From: JANRJY01 sp033763735
GTDB taxonomy: Bacteria; Bacteroidota; Bacteroidia; Cytophagales; UBA9547
Length of the DNA: 32,019 bases
Assembly (NCBI GenBank): GCA_033763735.1
Contig: JANRJY010000120.1
Location: 1 to 32,019 of the forward strand
Direction: 5' to 3'
The position numbers and the translations under genes are program-made. Below the pieces are notes generated by a model, which was not told where the DNA came from, ran no database searches, and saw only the letters and a list, made by a program, of their open reading frames with translations. Shown here in pieces: positions 15,625-23,608 of this stretch (position 1 is its first letter; each line of letters begins with the position of its first letter).

Positions 15625-16250
15625 GTAAATTTTCAATTTCACAACTAGAAGTTGCAAGGCAAAACCCAAAACAGTTTGCTAATAATTTGAAAGCAGCAGC
15701 AGGCACAAAACCTTCGTTTTTCGGAAGAGGTAAATTTGTTCGTTGGCAAGATGCAGTAAGCGAATACCATAAACAAAACGACCTTTCAAAAGCCATCAAT
15801 TATCTTGAAAAATCGTTTAGCAATAGAACCGACAATGCAAAGAACAGAAATGAGGTAACTCAATTTATTTCTTCGTTAGATGCTTATGTGGCAGAATTTA
15901 AGAAGAAAGGATTTTCAGTAATGGATTTTAGAAAAAGAATTCAAATTGATTTGAACTCAAAGGTATTTATCAGTGGGCAAATTCCGGTAACATATATGAA
16001 TACCAAAGGCGGGTTTTCGGTTTACTTCTTTTCGCAAGATGGTTTGGGGTGGGAGGCTGAACTTAAATTTCCAATACTTCAAAAATATTTTGCAGAAGAA
16101 ATTTATGGAACTAATTTAGAAAATATTGAAGTTGGCATTTTCAGTACAGCAAGTGACAACTTTTTCCAACAAATTTTCACCGAAGATGAAGTAAAAGCAG
16201 CAGATAAAGAGTTAAAAAAGATTGGAAGGATTATATATGACATACTATAA
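15621..16250 (+). CDS. Unknown protein, fourth gene of the nuclease-Qat operon
   Basis: 209 residues starting inside the qatC stop (ATGA overlap), so it is certainly part of the operon. The N-terminus 'FSISQLEVARQNPKQFANN' is followed by a helical region and then a beta-rich part: 'FISGQIPVTYMNTKGGFSVY' and 'GWEAELKFPILQKYFAEEIYG'. That arrangement loosely recalls RecB-like nucleases in which catalytic residues have been lost, but I do not see an intact site. It occupies the place of the TatD nuclease (QatD) in QatABCD without resembling it. Role unknown; partner or adaptor for the nuclease is a guess. Confidence 0.7.
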   Translation: MSKFSISQLEVARQNPKQFANNLKAAAGTKPSFFGRGKFVRWQDAVSEYHKQNDLSKAINYLEKSFSNRTDNAKNRNEVTQFISSLDAYVAEFKKKGFSVMDFRKRIQIDLNSKVFISGQIPVTYMNTKGGFSVYFFSQDGLGWEAELKFPILQKYFAEEIYGTNLENIEVGIFSTASDNFFQQIFTEDEVKAADKELKKIGRIIYDIL

Positions 16251-16301
16251 CATACTTCAAAATGTCAAAACAATAAAATCAAAAGGTTATACACATTGCA
16301 A

Positions 16302-16423
16302 GGTATTGCCAAAAGCGGGGCTGAACGGCATTCATTGGATATTTTTGCATTGTTCAACTTTCGTTCTTCGATTGAACTTTTGTGTTGAAAATCCCCACCT
16401 TCGGCAATACCCGAAACGTTAGC
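16302..16423. repeat. Long folded inverted repeat (attC-like) at the right side of the operon
   Basis: GGTATTGCC (16302-16310) pairs perfectly with GGCAATACC (16403-16411). Inside, GGGG (16317-16320) can pair with CCCC (16393-16396), and GTTCAA (16352-16357) with TTGAAC (16372-16377). The structure ends in AACGTTAGC (16415-16423). Imperfect arms of about 100 bases ending in GTTAGC-type sequence are a form shared with integron attC sites. A short frame over this region (16222-16422) is a read-through of the repeat, not a gene. It could also be a terminator or a dispersed palindromic repeat. Confidence 0.6.
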
Positions 16424-16490
16424 TTCAAACTGTGTGAGACACTACTAACCTCTGTAAGCACCTCAAAATAAATACTTTACTTAACAAAAC

Positions 16491-17231
16491 ATGAATACAC
16501 TACACATCGCTTTAATAGGCATACTAATTTTGGTGTTTATTATTTTTGGATTAATTATTTATATCCAAATGTTAACGAATGTAAAGAAGGAACAACGTTC
16601 CGACCATCCTGTGTCCTTGTCTTTTGTAATCCTTATTGCTGTTATTTTTATAATGATTCCTGTTATGATTTTGTTGTTCAATAATTTCTCTGGAAAAAGC
16701 AATGAATGGGGAGATACCATTGGTGGAATAACTGCTCCTTTCATGGCCGCACTTAATGCGGTTTTAGTATATATGGCTTTTCAGCAACAATTAAAAGCAA
16801 ACGAATTTTTACGAAATATTGAGCAACGAAAAATTATCAGCGATCGATTTGCATTTTTGTTAAAAGAATATTTTAATAGTAATGATATTGACGTTCAACA
16901 TAATAGGTTGTCCTCTATGTCAAATAAAATAGGTAAGGAAATGATACATGATTATGAAAAGTTTGAAACCGATTTTAGATTTTTAATAAGATATTTAACT
17001 TACACTATAGAGTTGATTATAGAAAATGGGAAATCAGATCTTATGAATGAATTTAAAAACATATTCTTTACATATTATACAAAAAAATTAGTTTTATATA
17101 TGTCTACTATTTCATGGTTTTATCGAAATGTTGTGGTTGACGAAGAAACAAAAAAAACACTTTTATTTTATGAGAAGGATACAAGGGAAAAATATGAATC
17201 TCTCAATAAAATATGCAAATTTTATGAGTAA
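16491..17231 (+). CDS. putAbiC-like phage abortive infection membrane protein
   Basis: 246 residues. Two hydrophobic segments, about 5-27 and 43-65, anchor it in the membrane. Directly after comes 'EWGDTIGGITAPFMAALNAV' and 'YMAFQQQLKANE', the signature of the putative AbiC family (W-G-x-x-x-G-G-x-x-x-P followed by a Q-rich helix). The C-terminal 140 residues are cytoplasmic, helical and unknown. Members are linked to abortive phage infection by relation to lactococcal AbiC and by residence in defence islands. It stands between the Qat-like operon and the Mrr gene, which fits. Its trigger and toxic action are not known. Confidence 0.82.
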   Translation: MNTLHIALIGILILVFIIFGLIIYIQMLTNVKKEQRSDHPVSLSFVILIAVIFIMIPVMILLFNNFSGKSNEWGDTIGGITAPFMAALNAVLVYMAFQQQLKANEFLRNIEQRKIISDRFAFLLKEYFNSNDIDVQHNRLSSMSNKIGKEMIHDYEKFETDFRFLIRYLTYTIELIIENGKSDLMNEFKNIFFTYYTKKLVLYMSTISWFYRNVVVDEETKKTLLFYEKDTREKYESLNKICKFYE

Positions 17232-17261
17232 AATCAATTTAATAAATAGAACAAAATTTTA

Positions 17262-17283
17262 TTGTTTCTTTTATTAGAAACAA
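17262..17283. terminator. Hairpin after the AbiC-like gene
   Basis: A perfect 8-bp inverted repeat, TTGTTTCT (17262-17269) and AGAAACAA (17276-17283), loop TTTATT, 31 bases after the stop. No T-run follows on the plus strand, so termination is uncertain. Confidence 0.35.
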
Positions 17284-17399
17284 ATAATACTTCTATACAT
17301 TCCACATAATTTCCAATTTGAAATGTAGTAATAAAGCTAACTAAAAACCTATTTGGAATAGTATCCAATACTCAACCAACTCAATAATCCCAAAAACCT

Positions 17400-18311
17400 A
17401 TGATCCCCGACTACCAATCATTAATGCTTCCAATATTAAAACTTGTATCAAATGGTCAAGAATATAAGTACAGAGAATTAATGGAACAACTTGCTGTTGA
17501 ATTTAGAGTATCTGAAGAAGAAAGAAAAGAACTTTTGCCTAGCGGAAACCAACCCATTTTCAATAATAGAGTTGGTTGGGCGAGTACATACTTGAAAAAA
17601 TCAGGATTGATTGAGTCACCCAAAAGAGCCATTTTTAAAATTACTGAATTAGGAATCAATACGTTAAAACAAAATCCAAATAGAATTGACAACAAATTTT
17701 TAAAACAATTCCCCTCATTCCTCGAATTTCAAAATGCAAGTAGAACAGACAATGAAGAAGATATTATACCTGTAGAAACAAGTGAACAAACACCGGAAGA
17801 AAATCTTGAAAAAGCATATCAAAGAATCAGAAAATCTTTAGCATCTGAATTACTTAACAGGGTTGTGGATTTATCACCAACATTTTTTGAAAGGCTTGTA
17901 GTTGAACTATTGGTGAAAATGGGTTATGGAGGTTCAATAAAAGACGCAGGCAAAGCAATTGGAAAAAGTGGTGATGAAGGTATAGATGGAACAATAAAGG
18001 AGGACAAACTTGGTCTTGATATTATCTATATTCAAGCCAAAAGATGGAAACCCAGAAATGTAATTGGCAGACCTGAACTACATAAATTTGTGGGTGCCTT
18101 AGCAGGACAAGGTGCTAAAAAAGGAATTTTCATAACTACTTCCAATTTTACAAAAGAAGCAATGGAATATACTCCCAAAAATGAAACCAAAATTGTACTT
18201 ATAGATGGGCAACAATTGGCTCAACTGATGATAGACTATAATTTGGGATGCACAACCCAACAAACCTATGAACTTAAAAAAATTGATAGTGATTACTTTG
18301 GTGAAGAATAA
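17400..18311 (+). CDS. mrr: Mrr-family restriction endonuclease (type IV)
   Basis: 303 residues in the standard Mrr layout. An N-terminal winged-helix domain (about 1-90; 'NNRVGWASTYLKKSGLIESP' and 'ITELGINTLKQNP') is joined by an acidic linker to a C-terminal nuclease. The nuclease motifs are 'GDEGIDGTI' (from residue 191, with Asp196) and 'IIYIQAKRW', where Gln-Ala-Lys replaces the classic Glu-x-Lys as is normal for this family. Mrr cuts modified DNA, for instance methylated foreign DNA. All expected active-site residues are present. It lies in a run of defence genes and ahead of a restriction-methylation fusion that would itself modify DNA. Confidence 0.93.
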   Translation: MIPDYQSLMLPILKLVSNGQEYKYRELMEQLAVEFRVSEEERKELLPSGNQPIFNNRVGWASTYLKKSGLIESPKRAIFKITELGINTLKQNPNRIDNKFLKQFPSFLEFQNASRTDNEEDIIPVETSEQTPEENLEKAYQRIRKSLASELLNRVVDLSPTFFERLVVELLVKMGYGGSIKDAGKAIGKSGDEGIDGTIKEDKLGLDIIYIQAKRWKPRNVIGRPELHKFVGALAGQGAKKGIFITTSNFTKEAMEYTPKNETKIVLIDGQQLAQLMIDYNLGCTTQQTYELKKIDSDYFGEE

Positions 18312-18445
18312 AAATTAAAACATTGAAAACTCCAAAAAATCTCCATATTCATTATTAAATCTTCTTAAAAAATCAATTTGATATAAACTATGTTTATTCT
18401 ATTTTGATTTCATTTAGTTTGAAAAAATTTAATTCATTAAAATAA

Positions 18446-19111
18446 ATGCAAAAAGTAAAATCAATATATAATCAAAGCTTAAAATCATTATTTGAAAATA
18501 TAAATGATTTAATAAAGATACTTATATGGCCAATAGTAGTAATAACTACTTTAATTCTATATTATGATGATATTAAAGTAGTAATCAATAATTCTTCTAA
18601 AGTTACTATTGGTTCATTTTCAATGGAGATTATTAAAGAAGCAAATCTTCAAGGTTTTTCTGAATTGGGACAAATTATTACAAATCTTGAAGAAGAAGAA
18701 TTAAGAGTTTTACTAATTATCGCAGAAGGCAGTCAATTTTCCCTGATTGGACATAACAAATCAGATTACTTTTTGCCTAGTAAAACAAAAATCTGGGAAA
18801 AATTAAAAAAGTATAACTTAGTTAAGTTTGAAAACTTTACTTTGAACGAGGTTGAAAATTTATTAATAAGTCTAGGAGCACAAAAACATGAAATTTTTTA
18901 CAATGACAAAGGAGAATATTCCGCTGTTAAGAATGAAGAATTTAATGAAAAATCTTATGAATATTTCTTGAGTTCTAGTAAAATTTCAGATGAAGATAAA
19001 CAAAAATTAGAAAGTTTTTCAATTATACTTACAGATCAAGGAAAAAAGGCAATTGACATAATTATTAAAACTGTGATAAATGAATTAAACCAACAAAAGC
19101 AATATAAATAA
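18446..19111 (+). CDS. Unknown membrane-anchored protein with a possible winged helix
   Basis: 221 residues. One or two N-terminal hydrophobic segments ('LIKILIWPIVVITTLILYY', about 22-40) are followed by a soluble part. 'LEEEELRVLLIIAEGSQFSL' near 91-110, 'SKTKIWEKLKKYNLVKFENF' near 116-136 and the ending 'IILTDQGKKAIDIIIKTVI' resemble a winged-helix arrangement in which a helix pair precedes 'LTDQGK'. Family not recognised. It sits 134 bases after mrr and 16 bases before the restriction-methylation gene, so it is probably co-transcribed with the latter. A membrane sensor or regulator for the defence genes is conceivable. Confidence 0.65.
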   Translation: MQKVKSIYNQSLKSLFENINDLIKILIWPIVVITTLILYYDDIKVVINNSSKVTIGSFSMEIIKEANLQGFSELGQIITNLEEEELRVLLIIAEGSQFSLIGHNKSDYFLPSKTKIWEKLKKYNLVKFENFTLNEVENLLISLGAQKHEIFYNDKGEYSAVKNEEFNEKSYEYFLSSSKISDEDKQKLESFSIILTDQGKKAIDIIIKTVINELNQQKQYK

Positions 19112-19127
19112 TTAGTAGTTAAAACAA

Positions 19128-21872
19128 ATGGCTCTCAGTTGGAACGAAATAAAAGAAAACGCTCAACGATTCTCTAAAGAATGGGAAAAAGACACGAGCG
19201 AAGATGCCGAAGCTAAATCATTCATGGATGAATTTTTTGCTGTATTTGGTGTTTCACGCAGACGAATGGCAACTTTCGAATATAGTGTAAAAAAGAATGA
19301 TGGTAAACAAGGCTTTATTGACCTACTTTGGAAAGGCGTAATACTAATTGAATTCAAGTCAAGAGGTAAAGACTTGGAAAAAGCACACAAACAAGCAATT
19401 GATTATTTCCCTGGTCTTAAAGATGCTGATTTACCTAAATACATTTTAGTATCTGATTTTGAACGTTTTAAACTATTTGATTTAGACGAAAACACATATG
19501 TAGAGTTTAAATTAAATGAATTAGTACAAAACGTACAACACTTTGGATTTATAGCAGGTTATCAAAAGAAGATTTACAAAGAACAAGATCCAGTAAATAT
19601 TAAAGCTGCCGATTTGATGGGCAAACTTCATGACCGACTTAAAGAGATTGGCTACGATGGACACCCACTTGAAGTGTATTTGGTTCGATTGTTATTTTGC
19701 TTGTTTGCAGAAGATACTACTATTTTTGAAAAGCAGCAGTTTCAAGATTTCATTTACCAGCGCACAAATGTGGATGGAAGCGACTTGGCTGCACGAATGC
19801 AAGAGCTTTTTCAAGTACTCAATACACCACCTGAAAAACGATTTAAGAACCTTGATGAAGAGCTCAATGCTTTTCCTTATGTAAATGGCAAACTGTTTGA
19901 AGAACAGCTTCCAATGGCAAGTTTCGATTCCAAAATGCGAACTGCTTTATTAGAATGTTGCTATTTGGATTGGAGCATGATTTCACCGGCCATATTTGGG
20001 TCTATGTTTCAAAGTGTAATGAATCCGGTTGAACGGAGAAACTTAGGTGCACATTATACGAGTGAAAAAAACATTCTCAAACTCATCAAACCTTTGTTTT
20101 TAGATAATTTGTATGAAGAATTTGAAAAATTAAAAGCTACAAAAAACATAAGAAAGCTTGATGAATTTCATAAAAGACTTGGTTCACTTAAGTTCCTTGA
20201 CCCTGCTTGTGGTTGTGGTAATTTTTTAGTTATAACTTATCGTGAATTAAGGTTATTAGAATTAGAAATTTTAAAGGAAATATATAAAAAGCAGTTAACA
20301 ACATCAATTGAATCAATTATTTGGCTCGATGTAGATATGATGTACGGTATTGAATATGAAGAATTTCCTGCACGTATTGCCGAAGTAGCCATGTGGCTTA
20401 TGGATCATCAAATGAATATGCTCATAAGCAATGAATTTGGTCAGTATTTTGCTCGTTTGCCTTTGAAAAAAGCCGCTAAAATCATTCACGGAAATGCTTT
20501 ACAAAAAGATTGGGAAACTGTAGTTTCAAAAAATGAGCTTACTTATATTCTTGGAAACCCACCTTTCATTGGAAAAAACTTTCAAACTGATAAGCAAAAA
20601 GATGATTTGGCATTAGTTTTTGATAATGCTAAAGGATTGGGGAATATAGATTACGTTACTGGGTGGTATGTTGTTGCTGCAAGGTATATTAAAGGAACGA
20701 AAATTAAAGTTGCTTTTGTATCAACTAACTCAATTACTCAGGGTGAGCAAGTAGGTTTAATCTGGCCCTTACTTTTTAATAGTTATGGATTGAAAATTCA
20801 TTTCGCTCATCGAACATTCAAATGGAGTAACGAAGCGAAGGGAAATGCAGCAGTGCACGTTGTCATTATTGGATTTGCTAATTTTGACATTTCTAATAAA
20901 ATAATATTTGAATATGATAATAATGAAGGTGAACCTCATGCAATTTTGGTTAAAAACATTAACCCTTATCTTGTTGAAGCAAAAGACATTTGTCTAATGT
21001 CACGGACAAAACCAATTTGTAAAGTGCCAGAAATGATTAATGGAAGCAAAGTAGTTGATGGTGGCTATTTGTTGTTCACAGAAGAAGAGAAAAATGACTT
21101 TTTATTTAAAGAACCTAAAGCTAATATTTATATTAAGAAATTTCTAGGCAGTGAAGAATATATAAATAACATCAATAGATATTGTTTATGGTTAAAAAAT
21201 GCAGACCCAAAAGCATTACGGGAACTACCATTTTTAATGGAAAGGATAGGTAAAGTGAAAGAAATGAGAGAGAACAGTAAAGATTTAAATACTCAAAAGA
21301 AGGCAAACTCTCCAACTCTTTTTATGGCTGAAAGACAGCCGTTTTCTAATTATCTACTAATACCCAGAGTTTCTTCGGAAAATAGAAAATATATTCCAAT
21401 TGGTTACTTACCACCAGATGTTATTATTAGCGATAGAGCAACGGCATTACCAAACGCAACTCTATTTGAATTTGGAATTATAACTTCACTTATGCATATG
21501 GTTTGGATGAAGTATACTTGCGGTAGAATGAAAAGTGATTATAATTATTCAAATTCTATTGTATATAACAACTACCCTTGGCCGTTAAATCCAGAAAAAA
21601 AACAAATCACAGCTATTGAAATAATGGCTCAAAAAGTATTAGATGCACGACTTGAATTTCCAAATAGTTCATTAGCAGATTTGTACGACCCCTTAACAAT
21701 GCCACCATCTTTGGTAAAAGCTCATTCCGAATTAGATAAAGCTGTTGACTTAGCTTACAGACCTCAACCCTTCATTTCCGAAGCAAAGAGGATGGAATTT
21801 CTTTTTGAACTATACGAACAATACACAGCTAATCTATTTACCACTGTAAAGGTTAAAAAAAATAAGAAGTAA
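19128..21872 (+). CDS. MmeI-like restriction-methylation fusion (type IIL/IIG)
   Basis: 914 residues, close to the 919 of MmeI. An N-terminal PD-(D/E)xK nuclease shows Asp65 in 'GFIDLLWKG' and Glu75-Phe-Lys77 in 'LIEFKSRGK', the same spacing as the MmeI site. A helical spacer (about 140-300) leads to a gamma-type N6-adenine methyltransferase: SAM motif 'LDPACGCGNFL' near 356 and catalytic 'LGNPPFIG' near 477. The C-terminal third includes the target recognition region, with 'GRMKSDYNYSNSIVYNNYPW' near 805. Enzymes of this type cut and methylate with one polypeptide and protect host DNA by hemimethylation. It appears intact with no frameshift. The recognition sequence cannot be read from the protein by eye. 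Confidence 0.92.
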   Translation: MALSWNEIKENAQRFSKEWEKDTSEDAEAKSFMDEFFAVFGVSRRRMATFEYSVKKNDGKQGFIDLLWKGVILIEFKSRGKDLEKAHKQAIDYFPGLKDADLPKYILVSDFERFKLFDLDENTYVEFKLNELVQNVQHFGFIAGYQKKIYKEQDPVNIKAADLMGKLHDRLKEIGYDGHPLEVYLVRLLFCLFAEDTTIFEKQQFQDFIYQRTNVDGSDLAARMQELFQVLNTPPEKRFKNLDEELNAFPYVNGKLFEEQLPMASFDSKMRTALLECCYLDWSMISPAIFGSMFQSVMNPVERRNLGAHYTSEKNILKLIKPLFLDNLYEEFEKLKATKNIRKLDEFHKRLGSLKFLDPACGCGNFLVITYRELRLLELEILKEIYKKQLTTSIESIIWLDVDMMYGIEYEEFPARIAEVAMWLMDHQMNMLISNEFGQYFARLPLKKAAKIIHGNALQKDWETVVSKNELTYILGNPPFIGKNFQTDKQKDDLALVFDNAKGLGNIDYVTGWYVVAARYIKGTKIKVAFVSTNSITQGEQVGLIWPLLFNSYGLKIHFAHRTFKWSNEAKGNAAVHVVIIGFANFDISNKIIFEYDNNEGEPHAILVKNINPYLVEAKDICLMSRTKPICKVPEMINGSKVVDGGYLLFTEEEKNDFLFKEPKANIYIKKFLGSEEYINNINRYCLWLKNADPKALRELPFLMERIGKVKEMRENSKDLNTQKKANSPTLFMAERQPFSNYLLIPRVSSENRKYIPIGYLPPDVIISDRATALPNATLFEFGIITSLMHMVWMKYTCGRMKSDYNYSNSIVYNNYPWPLNPEKKQITAIEIMAQKVLDARLEFPNSSLADLYDPLTMPPSLVKAHSELDKAVDLAYRPQPFISEAKRMEFLFELYEQYTANLFTTVKVKKNKK

Positions 21873-21902
21873 CTGTAATATTGATGTTAAAATCGATCAA
21901 CT

Positions 21903-22130
21903 GTGTTTTCTCAAATAATTAATTCAATTGGATTGTTTTTTGATTTTATAGGTGCATTTCTCTTATTTAGGTATGGTTTACCTCCTCAAATTGGAAAAGA
22001 AGGAGGAATATTTTTATACCCATCAAACCATAAAAATATTAAAGCTAATTTTTTCGACAAAATGTCGAATCTTGGATTTATTCTTTTAATGTTAGGTTTT
22101 ACTTTTCAGTTAATAAGTGTTTGGATATAA
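21903..22130 (+). CDS. Small unknown membrane protein
   Basis: 75 residues from a GTG start. Two hydrophobic segments, about residues 4-24 and 55-74, flank a short polar loop with 'YGLPPQIGKEGGIF'. A hairpin in the membrane is likely. It begins 30 bases after the restriction-methylation gene and ends 11 bases before the next gene, so it belongs to the same transcript. No family recognised, although similar small proteins with a 'GLPPxx' loop are common among bacterial hypotheticals. Confidence 0.6.
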   Translation: MFSQIINSIGLFFDFIGAFLLFRYGLPPQIGKEGGIFLYPSNHKNIKANFFDKMSNLGFILLMLGFTFQLISVWI

Positions 22131-22141
22131 ATTAATGTTTT

Positions 22142-22993
22142 ATGGTTTTTGATAGCACAACAATTCAAAATTTAATTAATTACTTTATGGAGCGGGATTT
22201 TTTAGATTACTTGTCAATTTTCCTAGAATCAATAATTGTCATTATTGCTGTAGCACTAGGAAACTATTTTAGTAATAGGAGCTACAATCGTCAAGAAAAT
22301 GAAAAATTAGAAAGGTTATTTAAATATTTTCAATCTTATGTAATATATCAGAAAGAGCGAATTCAAAGTCAGATTGACAGTATTGTTTCATTTAAGGAAA
22401 GTTGTGAAAAATCTAAGGACTTTAAACACATTACGATTCACAAAGTCGTTCAACCTTATTTTATTCTTGATTCCATTAACAAACAAGATTTATTCGAATC
22501 ATTTAGAATTCAGAAATCAGATAGAGATTTAATAAAATATTTGACTGATTTAGAAATAATTAAAATAACATTTGAGAACTTTTTATTTGAAAACGATTCT
22601 TATGTTGAATCAATAAACTTTTTAAATGATGAATGGAATAAAGAATTCTCAGATTTTAAAGTTAATGCAGAGGATTATATTTCTGGTCTTATTATAATTA
22701 ATGGTTATGAAATTAAAATCAAAGAAACATTTCAAAAATTTCAAAATAAATATGAAATACCAAGTTTGGTAGAAACGATGACCGATTTAATAACCCCTTT
22801 AAGCGATTTAGATAATGAGATTATGAACAACCGACAAATTATTTTTAAAAATCCTGGGGATTATTTTCATGTCCATGATAATTTAAATGAATTAAATTTG
22901 ATTTACAAAAAATGGGAAGCCACAAAAAATGAGTACTCAATTCAACTTGGGAAAACAATTGAAAACTTGAATATAAAAAAAATGGAAATTTAG
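22142..22993 (+). CDS. Unknown protein with one membrane segment and a helical cytoplasmic part
   Basis: 283 residues. A hydrophobic segment at about 24-42 ('LSIFLESIIVIIAVALGNYF') is followed by a long helical region with charged heptad-like stretches ('RQENEKLERLFKYFQSYVIY'). The rest is acidic and helical to the end, without recognised motifs. The pattern, a single membrane anchor followed by a coiled helical body, is frequent in defence-island proteins, but no family can be named. It follows the small membrane protein by 11 bases and ends four bases before a convergent small gene. Confidence 0.65.
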   Translation: MVFDSTTIQNLINYFMERDFLDYLSIFLESIIVIIAVALGNYFSNRSYNRQENEKLERLFKYFQSYVIYQKERIQSQIDSIVSFKESCEKSKDFKHITIHKVVQPYFILDSINKQDLFESFRIQKSDRDLIKYLTDLEIIKITFENFLFENDSYVESINFLNDEWNKEFSDFKVNAEDYISGLIIINGYEIKIKETFQKFQNKYEIPSLVETMTDLITPLSDLDNEIMNNRQIIFKNPGDYFHVHDNLNELNLIYKKWEATKNEYSIQLGKTIENLNIKKMEI

Positions 22994-22997
22994 GATT

Positions 22998-23192
22998 TTA
23001 AATACGATTTCTTTTTTTACTAGGAATTATTTTATCAGCCCATTGTCTTGATATTTTCAAAATTTTTTCCTTTTCTTCAACTGACAATTTATTTTTATTT
23101 TCCTCAAAATATTTTAATAATAGTTCGTGTTCAACTAATTGTTTGGAGTCCAGGATATTTAGTTGTGGTAAATTTTCATCTTTCATCTTCAA
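22998..23192 (-). CDS. Small unknown charged protein
   Basis: 64 residues on the minus strand, highly charged: 'SKQLVEHELLLKYFEENKNK' and 'LSVEEKEKILKISRQWADKI'. It is probably all helical and ends in a basic tail. It lies between a convergent gene and a divergent one, without overlap. Length and composition suit a small regulator or antitoxin, but I see no DNA-binding motif. Real gene more likely than not. Confidence 0.5.
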   Translation of the reverse strand: MKMKDENLPQLNILDSKQLVEHELLLKYFEENKNKLSVEEKEKILKISRQWADKIIPSKKRNRI

Positions 23193-23288
23193 ATTAAAAT
23201 GTTTATTCTTCTAAGATACTGAATTATTTATTTCAAGAATATATTACCTAATTATTATATATAATTTTGAATATCAAATTATTATTTC

Positions 23289-23471
23289 ATGGAAGTAAAT
23301 ATTGAGTTAGCCAAAAAGATTACCGAAGAATTGCTTGCGAAATATCATGCAAAGGGCAAACCATACGTGGTTTTTGATAAAGAATATTTCAAAAGCAATG
23401 AATATTTAGAAGTCCATCCTGGAAATATACTGGTAAAGAAAAAATATAATTTTCCTGAGATTGAAATGTGA
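23289..23471 (+). CDS. Small unknown protein
   Basis: 60 residues (MEVNIELAKKITEELLAKYH and a beta-like end 'GNILVKKKYNFPEI'). A TAATTTTG at 23262-23269, 20 bases before the ATG, fits a Bacteroidota -7 promoter element, and a hairpin follows the gene. Those two points favour a real single-gene unit. No family recognised; cytoplasmic, no signal peptide. Confidence 0.5.
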   Translation: MEVNIELAKKITEELLAKYHAKGKPYVVFDKEYFKSNEYLEVHPGNILVKKKYNFPEIEM

Positions 23472-23556
23472 AGGCCAAGTAATTTTTTAATTAAGTTAAT
23501 ACCTTCAGAAGAAACTCAAAAAACGAATGAGTACTTTCAATAACTAAAAGAATAAT

Positions 23557-23596
23557 ATTCCGGTTTTTGTATTAGAAATCAAACTGGAATGTATTT
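23557..23596 (+). terminator. Terminator-like hairpin
   Basis: ATTCCGGTTT (23557-23566) pairs with AAACTGGAAT (23581-23590), ten pairs with one G-T wobble, followed by GTATTTTTAT. It lies about 85 bases after the 60-residue gene and just before the next start. Confidence 0.45.
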
Positions 23597-23608
23597 TTAT
23601 AAAAAAAA

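Noticed and set aside
16222..16422. 66-codon open frame after the nuclease-Qat operon
   Set aside because: It overlaps the last gene of the operon and then reads straight through the large inverted repeat; the composition is repeat-derived and no start signal supports it.
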